Shown here piece by piece: positions 51,200 through 59,960 of a stretch of 64,000 nt of DNA. Each line of letters begins with the position of its first letter. Position 1 is the stretch's first letter. Made by a program: the position numbers and the translations under genes. The notes beneath the pieces were generated by a model, which was not told where the DNA came from, did not search any database, and saw only the letters and a list, made by a program, of their open reading frames with translations. Source of the DNA: RHLJ01 sp040222455 (GTDB lineage Bacteria; Bacteroidota; Rhodothermia; Balneolales; Balneolaceae). Location of the stretch: assembly GCA_040222455.1 (NCBI GenBank), contig JAVKDD010000027.1, positions 310,001-374,000 of the forward strand, given 5' to 3'.

Positions 51200-54100
51200 T
51201 TACTGAGTGGTCACGATCAAATCGATTGAAACTGGTTTCGACTGAGCTACTTTTAAATCTGTAACCTCGATCGTAAACCTGTTTTGACCTCTTATTAATT
51301 TAGGATTAATCTGTGTTCCTCGTCCAATTTCTTGCCCGGCACTTTTCCAGATAATTTGAACTTCATTAAGCGGTCTGTTTACAGAGGGCACTTTAAGAAC
51401 AGTAGTAGGATTTACCGGATTCCATTCAATAACAATAGGCGTAGCCGGTTGAGTGAATCTAAGTGGTTCTACAACTCTAATTGTAAACGACTTTCTACTC
51501 AATTCCATGCCCAGAGGAGTCCAGGCTAAGTCGAATGTTCGTTCACCAGGAGTAGAGGCTCTCCATGTGGTTTCATAGAAATTTTGGTTTGCAAATGTCC
51601 ATTTATCAGAAATTCCTAAGGTAGGAATTGAAAGTACACCACCAACTGCAATTTGTGAGGGGTATACAGGATTTACATCCGGAATTTTTATTGGGTTAAT
51701 TTTAAGTATTGTAGAATCTACAGAGTTAGATAATCCTCTTCCATCATTTTGAATGAGTGTAACTAAGTATGTTTTTGCTTCGCTTGCAGTAAATTGAGGA
51801 ATAGGGAGTGGGTTTCCATCTAATTTCCAAGTTGTTGATAGTAAGTCTCCATCTCTATCCTGTGCTAAACCAGATCGTAAATTTACTTCCTGATTTTGGT
51901 AAACCACAGCTGGACCTAGAATAGTAGGTTTCGGGCCACTATTTGCAAAGAAATACTTCTCTAGGGTTACAAAATTATTTGAAGCACTAGAATTGTCACG
52001 TACTTCCAGGTTAACCTTATGACGGCCTGGTGTAATGGCTTTTACAATTTCACTAGCATTATAACTAACGAAACCGTCATCTATGTACCATTTATATTGT
52101 TTAATAAACCCATCAGGGTCGGAGCTAGCAAAAGCATCTAATTTGAGATCTTCCCCAGCTGCAACATTATCTGGCAAATTCCAGACTATAGTTGGACTCG
52201 CATTAACTTTGATTGATTTTGTAAGGCTAACTGTATTACAGTCAGTTTGGGTATTCGTTTCTAAATTTAAAGTGATAAAATATTCACCGGGTTCGGTAAA
52301 TGAATGAGAAGTTGTTAGCCCATCCAGTTCCTGGGAATCATTTTCAGTATCGATAACCCATTTTGCTGATCTGAATCCGCCATCAGTACTTGAATTAGAT
52401 CCATCTAAGATGATAGGTTCACCTGGTGCAATCCAATCAGGAAGCTCAAATGAAGCGACAGGACCTTCAACAACCGTAACTTTAGCAGTTGCTTGACTTA
52501 CATTGCTACAATGTCCTGAACCTGATCCTTCAACCGTTAGAGTTACTGTGTATTCTCCGGGTTCTGTAAAAATATGGCGGTATTTTGCACCAGTTGCCGA
52601 ATTTCCATCTCCAAAATCCCAGCTCATAGCAGGGAGGGACCCTGATGGGTCTGTACTTTGTGAGCCATCAAACATTAAAGCTGAATTAACACAAACCGTA
52701 GTTTCTGGTAATTCAAATTTAGCAACTGGAGATCCTTCTATAATCACAGGGATTTTTGCTACTGAACTTTGCCCTGAAAACCCATCGTTTAATGTTAAAC
52801 GAGCTTCATAAACTCCTGCAGTTTCATAAATATAAGAGGGGTTGGCTTCTTCAGAAGTTTGACCATTTCCAAAATCCCATACCGCCCGATAAGCGTCTCC
52901 ATCCGGATCAAAACTTCTGGAGCTATTAAAAAGAACGGTTTGTCCAGTACAAGAGGTAATTACAGAATCAACAACAGCTTGTACAGGGCGGTTAACCATA
53001 ACCCGAACAGACTCGGTATTGATACTATTTTGAAGTCCAAGACCATCATTTACAGTTAGGCCAATAAAGTGAATACCTGGCTCAGGTGCTGACCAACTAA
53101 ACGAAGCTTCTTTTCGTTTTGAGCCATCTGGAAGAGTCCATTCAAAAATGAGGGCATCATCGTCTAAATCATAGCTTTCAGAAGCATCTAAACGAACATT
53201 AGTAGAATTAGAACGAACAATAGGCTCAGTTACGATGTAAGGTTGATTATTTACGTTCACTACTCCTTCAACGACACTGGTTGAATTACTTAATCGATCA
53301 TTGTCTGTTACTGAAAGAGTAAATCGTTTAGGGCCTCCATCAGTGAAAATACGTTGTATTTGCAGACCTTTAAGTTCTGTGCCGTCTTCAAATTTCCATA
53401 GATAGGAATCAACATTTCCATCTGTATCGTATGATTGATCAGCAATGAATTTAATTTCTGTATTTGGGATTATTTCAGCTGGGTCGGTTCTCCAAAGTGG
53501 AACTGGTGGTTCATTTACTCGAACCTGTTTCGAGCTAAAGCCTTGAGCTTGGTCGAAGCCGGAGTCATCATTTACAGCTAGAGAAATAGTATGAAGTCCG
53601 GGACTATTTAAGGTAATGGAATTTGTTTCGCCATTTCCAGCAGGGGAGCCATTGGCAAGCCAAGTGTAATTGGTAATAGATCCATCTTCATCGTTACTTG
53701 AAGAACCATCTACTGTAAAAGCTACATTTGGAGCAACCACTTCAGGGGCATCAAAACTTGCAATTGGAAAGCTGTTAACAACAATTACATGTTCTGAGCT
53801 TTGAACACTATTTTTGAGATTTGCTCCATCATCAACCGTAAGCTTAACAGTATAGCTTCCTGTTTGTTGATAAGTGTGGCTAACTTGGGGGCCAGAGGCA
53901 AGATTTCCATCTCCAAAATCCCAACTAAAAGACTGAAGTTCTGACTCACTGTCTTGACTTTGAGTTGCAGCAAATTCTACTTTTGGGCTTGAAGTTAAGG
54001 GTACAGCAGTTATAATTGGTTGTGGTGGAGCATTTACCCGCACCGTATTGGTAAGAGTTTGAACAGAATTACTTACTCCACGTTGATCATCAACAATTAA

Positions 54101-55915
54101 TTTAACTTCGTATGATCCAGGGTCGCTGAATGAAAGCGTTGAGATTTCTCCTCGAGCTACTTCTTCCTCATTAACCATCCAAATAAAGAGTAATTGATCT
54201 TGATTTGGGTCGCCCGATTCAACCGCATTTAATGGAAATACATCGCCTGGAGCAACAAAGGTTGGAACTGAAAATTCAGGGACAGGTGCTGCATTAACTT
54301 CATAAACCCGATTAATCGAGTACGTTGCGTTCTGAGCCCCAGAACCATCATTAACAGTAAGACGTATTGGGTAAACACCAGGTTGCTGATGTTTAACTAC
54401 AATACTTTCAGAAGTAGAACCTTCAGGTACTCCAATACCAGCCCAAGTATAACTCAGATTATCATTATCTGAATCTGATTGATTGGTGACTTTTAGATTT
54501 ATTGAATCATTAATACCAGAAACTGGAACCACATCAATTTCTGCATAGGGTTGCGTATTTACACGAACCTGAACTTGTTCCTCAGCAATGCTACAGGTAA
54601 GAGAAGTTCCACCGTCAGTTACTTGAACGGAAATAGTATAAAAACCAGAAACTGAACTTGAAAAGTTGAAAGTAGAGCCTGTTGCTCTTCTCGTTCCATT
54701 CACAAACCAAGTTACACTTACTTGTTGTCCTTCTAAATCATAAGAATCTTCGGCCGAAAGAATTAATACTTCAGAAGGAGAAATAATCTCTTTGGGAGCG
54801 TTTAAATTTACAACTGGTGGAGTATTCACAAATACTACTTTATTGTACGCCCAAAATTCTGGGAAATACGACCGCTCATTAGGAATCAATACATCTAATG
54901 GAATTTCTCCTCTGTCTTCAAAAGCAATAGTAGGGGAGCTTCCATCAGTTATTTTCTTATCGTTTAAAACCCACTGTGCATTGGCTAAATCCATCTGAGT
55001 AAACACGTTTCCTGATAATTCAAAACGCTTATCTGTACACCGTGCAGCTTCAATTTCATTAATTGATAATACAGGTTTTTGAAATTCAGAAAGAGCAATA
55101 GGCTCAAATTCCCATAAAACAGGTTCGTCAACTCCAAAAACAGTAAGTGTATTCAACCAAGTTTGTGAACCACTAATTTGTAAACCCCAGTTATTTGGAA
55201 TACCAAACCTTGTACTAGGAATTTGTGAAGAACTCACAGAATATAGCTGTCCAAACGTATCAATTTTATTTACTTCTGAATCTTCCTGACCATTAATGAC
55301 TAAATCAGGTGAAATTGATTCAGGATTTGCAATGTATGGCTTAATTTGAAACTGAGTATTTTCTGATGATCGATATACACCTACAGAAAGATCAATAGCA
55401 ATAATCTTCCATGATGCACCGCTAAGTACCTGACCGTTTTCTCCTACAACTCTAAAATTAAAGCTATTCACATCATCACCTTCGTCGGCAGTTACACGAA
55501 CTATATATCCAGTTCCTGCTCCCTGAAGATTGGCTAAAGGAACCCATCTGTTTTTAAATCGTTCTTCGTTTTTTGTAATAAGTTCTTGAGATGGAAGGGC
55601 AGAGGATGTTTTTTCGATTACAGAATTACCGTTTTCTGAAAAAAGATCATCAAAATTATACACCCTAAATTTAGTAATAGTATTTGCAGTTTCTTGGGTG
55701 ATTAAATCGACGGCTCCACCGAGCCCGGCATCAAATATTTGAAGACTCCCGGAACCAGCTCCTTGAGTTGGTTTAACCCAAATATCGTATTGATGACGAT
55801 TATCTCCACTAAGAATGGTTGAATTAGTCCCAGAAATGGAGAGATACATTTCTTGAGTGTATCCAGAAATACTCACTAATAGGATAAATAAAAAGAGTAT
55901 AATTCGCTTAAACAT
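51200..55915 (-). CDS. Giant secreted PKD-repeat protein (1571 residues)
   Basis: A signal peptide (about 1-20, ending SGYTQE) is followed by a unique N-terminal region to about residue 370, about 12 PKD/Ig-like repeats of 85-95 residues (about 375-1420) and a C-terminal region of similar beta character. Typical PKD features are seen, for example FSWDFGDG, YTVKLTVDDG and FDGSQSTDP. I see no type IX sorting domain, lipobox or membrane helix at the C-terminus, so it may be periplasmic or held by a partner. It is the third gene of the histidine kinase, FecR-domain and PKD trio, seven bases after the FecR gene. Confidence 0.88.
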   Translation of the reverse strand: MFKRIILFLFILLVSISGYTQEMYLSISGTNSTILSGDNRHQYDIWVKPTQGAGSGSLQIFDAGLGGAVDLITQETANTITKFRVYNFDDLFSENGNSVIEKTSSALPSQELITKNEERFKNRWVPLANLQGAGTGYIVRVTADEGDDVNSFNFRVVGENGQVLSGASWKIIAIDLSVGVYRSSENTQFQIKPYIANPESISPDLVINGQEDSEVNKIDTFGQLYSVSSSQIPSTRFGIPNNWGLQISGSQTWLNTLTVFGVDEPVLWEFEPIALSEFQKPVLSINEIEAARCTDKRFELSGNVFTQMDLANAQWVLNDKKITDGSSPTIAFEDRGEIPLDVLIPNERSYFPEFWAYNKVVFVNTPPVVNLNAPKEIISPSEVLILSAEDSYDLEGQQVSVTWFVNGTRRATGSTFNFSSSVSGFYTISVQVTDGGTSLTCSIAEEQVQVRVNTQPYAEIDVVPVSGINDSINLKVTNQSDSDNDNLSYTWAGIGVPEGSTSESIVVKHQQPGVYPIRLTVNDGSGAQNATYSINRVYEVNAAPVPEFSVPTFVAPGDVFPLNAVESGDPNQDQLLFIWMVNEEEVARGEISTLSFSDPGSYEVKLIVDDQRGVSNSVQTLTNTVRVNAPPQPIITAVPLTSSPKVEFAATQSQDSESELQSFSWDFGDGNLASGPQVSHTYQQTGSYTVKLTVDDGANLKNSVQSSEHVIVVNSFPIASFDAPEVVAPNVAFTVDGSSSNDEDGSITNYTWLANGSPAGNGETNSITLNSPGLHTISLAVNDDSGFDQAQGFSSKQVRVNEPPVPLWRTDPAEIIPNTEIKFIADQSYDTDGNVDSYLWKFEDGTELKGLQIQRIFTDGGPKRFTLSVTDNDRLSNSTSVVEGVVNVNNQPYIVTEPIVRSNSTNVRLDASESYDLDDDALIFEWTLPDGSKRKEASFSWSAPEPGIHFIGLTVNDGLGLQNSINTESVRVMVNRPVQAVVDSVITSCTGQTVLFNSSRSFDPDGDAYRAVWDFGNGQTSEEANPSYIYETAGVYEARLTLNDGFSGQSSVAKIPVIIEGSPVAKFELPETTVCVNSALMFDGSQSTDPSGSLPAMSWDFGDGNSATGAKYRHIFTEPGEYTVTLTVEGSGSGHCSNVSQATAKVTVVEGPVASFELPDWIAPGEPIILDGSNSSTDGGFRSAKWVIDTENDSQELDGLTTSHSFTEPGEYFITLNLETNTQTDCNTVSLTKSIKVNASPTIVWNLPDNVAAGEDLKLDAFASSDPDGFIKQYKWYIDDGFVSYNASEIVKAITPGRHKVNLEVRDNSSASNNFVTLEKYFFANSGPKPTILGPAVVYQNQEVNLRSGLAQDRDGDLLSTTWKLDGNPLPIPQFTASEAKTYLVTLIQNDGRGLSNSVDSTILKINPIKIPDVNPVYPSQIAVGGVLSIPTLGISDKWTFANQNFYETTWRASTPGERTFDLAWTPLGMELSRKSFTIRVVEPLRFTQPATPIVIEWNPVNPTTVLKVPSVNRPLNEVQIIWKSAGQEIGRGTQINPKLIRGQNRFTIEVTDLKVAQSKPVSIDLIVTTQ

Positions 55916-55922
55916 TAATCCT

Positions 55923-57695
55923 CTAATTTGCTTCTACTGTAAATGATTTTGTTAGGTAATTTACCCCTGTTCGGATATCCCTAAATGTAACAGAAAGTTT
56001 ACCTTCTTGCATATTCATTGTTATACCCCAGCGACCTTGGGAATCGGCCTGAACTCTTCTTGTGATAGATTCATTAATAATAACAATTTCAAGCCCTGGA
56101 TATGCCTTTGAAGAGATGGTTACACTAGGTCGGTTAACTCGAATTATTTCAGAACCTGACGCACCACTTAGCGAGAAATTAAAAAGTTCGTTCTCAGTTA
56201 ACCGAACAACACGGACATTTTTCTCAGTTACATTTCCTGAACCGTCAGTAGATGAAAAAGTAAGAATTTGATCGTTAGTTAGGTTTTGTGCCTGATACAT
56301 AAATTGACCAGAAACTTGAACAGGAATTCGTTTTTCAGCAATTTTCAACACTGCATCGGGTTCTGTGACACCTTGTATTATAATAGAGTTTTCAAGCGTA
56401 AAAATAATATCTCCTGCAAGATCATCAATAAAAATGGCTGGTGGCTGATTGTCTACATTTCGAATAATACGCGTTGCCTCAGAATAAGGTCCACGAAGCC
56501 CTAGTTTATCAATAGCTTGAACTCGAACATAAGTAGTACCTAAAGGTAGATTTGATAAACTTGCACTGTTACCTTGAAGGGCAATTTCTTGAATATTTTT
56601 TGTGAAGGAGGAAGAACTACTGTATTGAATTCGATAAGAAGCCGCATCAGTAACCGAATTAAATGTATACACGATACTTTCTTGGTAGATAATTGAATCT
56701 ACGCTAGCCCAAGCTAGTTCTGGAGCAGGTAATAACTGAATGGGGGCGGCAGGAGGTTCTCCTTCTTTAATAATGGTACCTTCGTTCTTTTTTATTGTAA
56801 TAGTTACGTCACTAGCAGTTACATCTGCATAGCCATCATAATTAGTTAGCTTTATGGTTTCATTTCCATTCGATTCTGCATAAAAATTCTGGGTATTTAA
56901 ATCTGATACTGAAGGTCCTGCATTTAAAATATATTTACTTCTTTCTTTACCCATTGCAGAGAGCTTTGCTAAAAGACCTCCTTGTACTAAACTAATTTCA
57001 GTATCGGCACTCTCATCAAGTTTGTCTATTCTTGACTTTCGAATTACAGCAACGGTATTTGGATCAACAGTTATTGAACTTCCATCTGTAAATGCAAGGC
57101 TTGCATAACTTTCTTCCATTGTTCTTAGGCCATCAGATTCTTTAAATAAATCTCCTTCAAAAGCATCATTCCAACTACCAAGAAGTCCAAGACGTTTATC
57201 TACGTCACCTTCTTTTTCTGCTAGTTGGGCCTGAACCTGAACTAATCTATTATTAAGTAGGGTAGTTTCAAGATTTAAAACAGAAGATGGAATTGTATTA
57301 CCAATTTCTACAGCTTGTTCTATATTTCCAGTTTGAATGGCTGTGATATAGCTTTTCAGGAGTTCATTTACTCCTTTTAATTCTTCTTTAGCAAAAATTG
57401 TAGCGCCTGATGAAATCAAATCTTCTATTTTAGTTTCAGAATTTTGAACATCTACTGCGGTTGAGGCGAGAGTTTGAAGTTGAAGTAAATCGGATGGACT
57501 TAGAGTAAATGTGTTAGTTGGGATATCATGATCGGCGATACCAACAATAACAGGCCAGTTCAGTGTATTTCCCGAGTAACGCAAAGCAATTTGCTGAAGC
57601 TCAGAAGATTGGAATGTAACAGAATTACTCTGGGCTGAGCTAAGAGTAGTTATTCCGAGTAAATAAAGAGCCGATAAAACAATGGATTTTTTCAT
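55923..57695 (-). CDS. Secreted FecR-domain protein with Ig/FnIII-like repeats
   Basis: A 590-residue protein. A signal peptide ends near LSSAQS. The first part contains a weakly LysM-like stretch (residues about 30-75) and a helical region. A FecR-type domain is at about residues 195-280 with YASLAFTDGSSITVDPNTVAVIRKS. A FnIII-like module is at about 325-415, and bacterial Ig-like strands fill about 420-590. Normally FecR proteins are membrane anti-sigma regulators, but no membrane anchor or sigma factor gene is here. The kinase gene is five bases upstream and the PKD gene seven bases downstream, so FecR may instead be a structural or signalling periplasmic domain. Confidence 0.85.
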   Translation of the reverse strand: MKKSIVLSALYLLGITTLSSAQSNSVTFQSSELQQIALRYSGNTLNWPVIVGIADHDIPTNTFTLSPSDLLQLQTLASTAVDVQNSETKIEDLISSGATIFAKEELKGVNELLKSYITAIQTGNIEQAVEIGNTIPSSVLNLETTLLNNRLVQVQAQLAEKEGDVDKRLGLLGSWNDAFEGDLFKESDGLRTMEESYASLAFTDGSSITVDPNTVAVIRKSRIDKLDESADTEISLVQGGLLAKLSAMGKERSKYILNAGPSVSDLNTQNFYAESNGNETIKLTNYDGYADVTASDVTITIKKNEGTIIKEGEPPAAPIQLLPAPELAWASVDSIIYQESIVYTFNSVTDAASYRIQYSSSSSFTKNIQEIALQGNSASLSNLPLGTTYVRVQAIDKLGLRGPYSEATRIIRNVDNQPPAIFIDDLAGDIIFTLENSIIIQGVTEPDAVLKIAEKRIPVQVSGQFMYQAQNLTNDQILTFSSTDGSGNVTEKNVRVVRLTENELFNFSLSGASGSEIIRVNRPSVTISSKAYPGLEIVIINESITRRVQADSQGRWGITMNMQEGKLSVTFRDIRTGVNYLTKSFTVEAN

Positions 57696-57700
57696 CCTTA

Positions 57701-59833
57701 TTAATCAGATTCGTTTTTTGGGAAAATTAAAGTAAAGCGACTTCCTATACTTTCATCCGATTCAAGCTGGATTTCTCCGTTATGACGATGAATGATTTCT
57801 TTTACATAAGCTAAGCCTAATCCTGTACCTTTTTCTTTAGCTGATTTAATATTCGAGCGCACTCTATAAAATTTATCAAATACCTTTTGTTGATCTTCGA
57901 TGCTTATTCCATAACCAAAATCGGTTACACTAAGCTCAATTTCTGAATCTTTATTATTTAGCTCAATTTCAATTTCACGATTCGAATCGCCGTATTTAAT
58001 GGCGTTACTAACTAAGTTTTGGATTGCATCGAATAATAAATCTTTGCTCCCTGAAACTATGAAACTAGTTCCTTTTGCGGAAATATTGATCCTGAGATTT
58101 TTTTGTGAGAGTAGCACATTTGAAACACTTTTAACATCATTAACAAGTTGGAATAAATCAATAGGACTAAACTCGACTGGAGTTCGACCATATTCTAATC
58201 GTTGAACATCTAAGAATCGATTAACCAAGTCATTCATTCGTTCACCAGAAAGATAAATCTCTTTGAGTAGGTCTTCTTTTTCATCTTCCGACATGTCAGT
58301 GTTATCTATCATTAGTTTAGAAAGCCCAACTACTCCGGTAATTGGATTCTTTAATTCATGAACAATGATATTTATCATATCAGTTCGTTTTATGTCTAAT
58401 AATCGATCTTTTGTTTTGTCATGTAGAACTACCAATGCACCTTGCGAACTACCTTGCTCATCCTCAAATGCAATATGTTGATAATCATAAAAATAGGTAG
58501 ACTCTTCATCTACAAAGTGGGCTAATTCTGCCTGATTTATTTTTATGGTGTAAGGATTGGGGTAATGAACAGTTTGATTTGATTTACTTAATTCAAGCTT
58601 AGAGGTTTCTAAAAGCTTCTTAAAGGTTACATCTTTAGGGTTATGCCCGAATGATTCAATGAAACCAACAAAATGGTTGTTAGCAAATCTAAACTTTCCT
58701 TCATTATCTAAAATGCCAATAAAGTCCTCCGAATAGGTCATCATATACCTATTTTTCCATTCTTCAAGAATGATCTTTTCAACATTTATTTTTTGATATC
58801 GTAATAAGGTAACCCTGATATTTTCCAGGGTTTCTCTCATAACAACAAACTCAGGTAAATCTACTTCCCTAATACTTTCGTTAAATTCTAGTTTACTAAT
58901 ATGATCAACATCCTTTAAAATTTGCTCAATGGGTTTGTTCATTCTTATGCTAACATACCAGCTAAAAAAGACCATCAGAGAAAGAATCCCAATCCCTGTA
59001 AAGAAAGAAAAGAGCACAAGATTATTAACAGGTTCTAAAATAAAGCCATCTTCTACAGCAATTAAATGCCAAAAAGGGATGGTTTCAAATCTAGAAGACA
59101 AAATGAACCAAAGTTCTCCATTTAGTTCTACTTCTTTTCTTTCTGAAAAACTTGCTTCTCCAATTAGCTCGGAAGGGAATATGAAGCTATTATTAACGAT
59201 TTGAGTTCCAAAGCTACTAACTATATCTGCTTTGTAATCTCCTTCACCTAGTGGTATATCTGTAAGCTCTGTAGTTAATGTTTTAGCATTAAAAAACATA
59301 TTAAGAGTAAACAGATACTCAATTTGGTTACCAACTTCGTCAAAGGAATCTATCTGGATTGTTCTTTGAGCGATAAAAATATCAATAGTATTTAAGGTGT
59401 CGGGTAACCAGGAAATATTAATACGAGGATCAATCCTTGACTCATACCATTCATCCACCGTAGTTGGAAAATCTATACCTTGAAATATAGTTCTCGTAAT
59501 GTCGATCATTTCCTCTGAGCCAGGTTCTGTTAGTGTAATTCGAACAAGACCAGGAGTATAGTTTATTGCTTTTCTGGCAATACTTTGAATATCGCCAGGT
59601 TCAGTTTGTATATTTTCTGAGAGGAGAGTAGTAGCGTTTAACCAATTTCTGATGGTTTCATCGGTTCTTCTAAGTGAATATTCCTGAAGCTGTGATACGA
59701 TCGTAGTTCGTTCAGTAATTATGGCCTCTTTATACTTTGGGCGAACAAATAATAGCACCAATGCATACGCTAAAAGTATTAGGCATGAGGTGATCAGAAA
59801 AATTCTATTGCGAAGAGTGAGCTTTTTGTACAT
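57701..59833 (-). CDS. Membrane histidine kinase with large periplasmic sensor and PAS
   Basis: A 710-residue kinase. Helix one (about 10-30) and helix two (about 283-305) enclose a periplasmic sensor of about 250 residues, Cache-like by length and position. Then come HAMP (about 306-355), a PAS domain (about 370-475), HisKA with H492 in INIIVHELKNPITGVVG, and HATPase with NAIKYGD, DFGYGI and GTGLGLAYVKEI. No receiver domain is fused and no response regulator is next to it. It is the first gene of the trio with the FecR and PKD proteins and the gaps are 5 and 7 bases, so the sensor may monitor those exported partners. Confidence 0.93.
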   Translation of the reverse strand: MYKKLTLRNRIFLITSCLILLAYALVLLFVRPKYKEAIITERTTIVSQLQEYSLRRTDETIRNWLNATTLLSENIQTEPGDIQSIARKAINYTPGLVRITLTEPGSEEMIDITRTIFQGIDFPTTVDEWYESRIDPRINISWLPDTLNTIDIFIAQRTIQIDSFDEVGNQIEYLFTLNMFFNAKTLTTELTDIPLGEGDYKADIVSSFGTQIVNNSFIFPSELIGEASFSERKEVELNGELWFILSSRFETIPFWHLIAVEDGFILEPVNNLVLFSFFTGIGILSLMVFFSWYVSIRMNKPIEQILKDVDHISKLEFNESIREVDLPEFVVMRETLENIRVTLLRYQKINVEKIILEEWKNRYMMTYSEDFIGILDNEGKFRFANNHFVGFIESFGHNPKDVTFKKLLETSKLELSKSNQTVHYPNPYTIKINQAELAHFVDEESTYFYDYQHIAFEDEQGSSQGALVVLHDKTKDRLLDIKRTDMINIIVHELKNPITGVVGLSKLMIDNTDMSEDEKEDLLKEIYLSGERMNDLVNRFLDVQRLEYGRTPVEFSPIDLFQLVNDVKSVSNVLLSQKNLRINISAKGTSFIVSGSKDLLFDAIQNLVSNAIKYGDSNREIEIELNNKDSEIELSVTDFGYGISIEDQQKVFDKFYRVRSNIKSAKEKGTGLGLAYVKEIIHRHNGEIQLESDESIGSRFTLIFPKNESD

Positions 59834-59920
59834 AATGATTGTGAATCGCCAAAGTTGCTTTAATCTTTAAACAAAAACGATTAGAATCATCTTAAGTTAA
59901 TTTTCTTAAAACCCAAATTG

Positions 59921-59947
59921 TAAAAATGGCTCCATTTACAGAGCCAC
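59921..59947 (-). terminator. Rho-independent terminator of the metalloprotease gene
   Basis: On the minus strand TGGCTC (59947-59942) pairs with GAGCCA (59933-59928) around an eight-base loop and is followed by a T-run (59927-59923). It lies 14 bases after the metalloprotease stop codon at 59961 and separates it from the kinase gene. Confidence 0.8.
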
Positions 59948-59960
59948 TAAATAAAGTAAG

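Noticed and set aside
51200..55915. Type IX secretion C-terminal sorting domain on the PKD protein
   Set aside because: The last 80 residues do not show the expected sorting-domain pattern, and no gliding-type neighbour is present.
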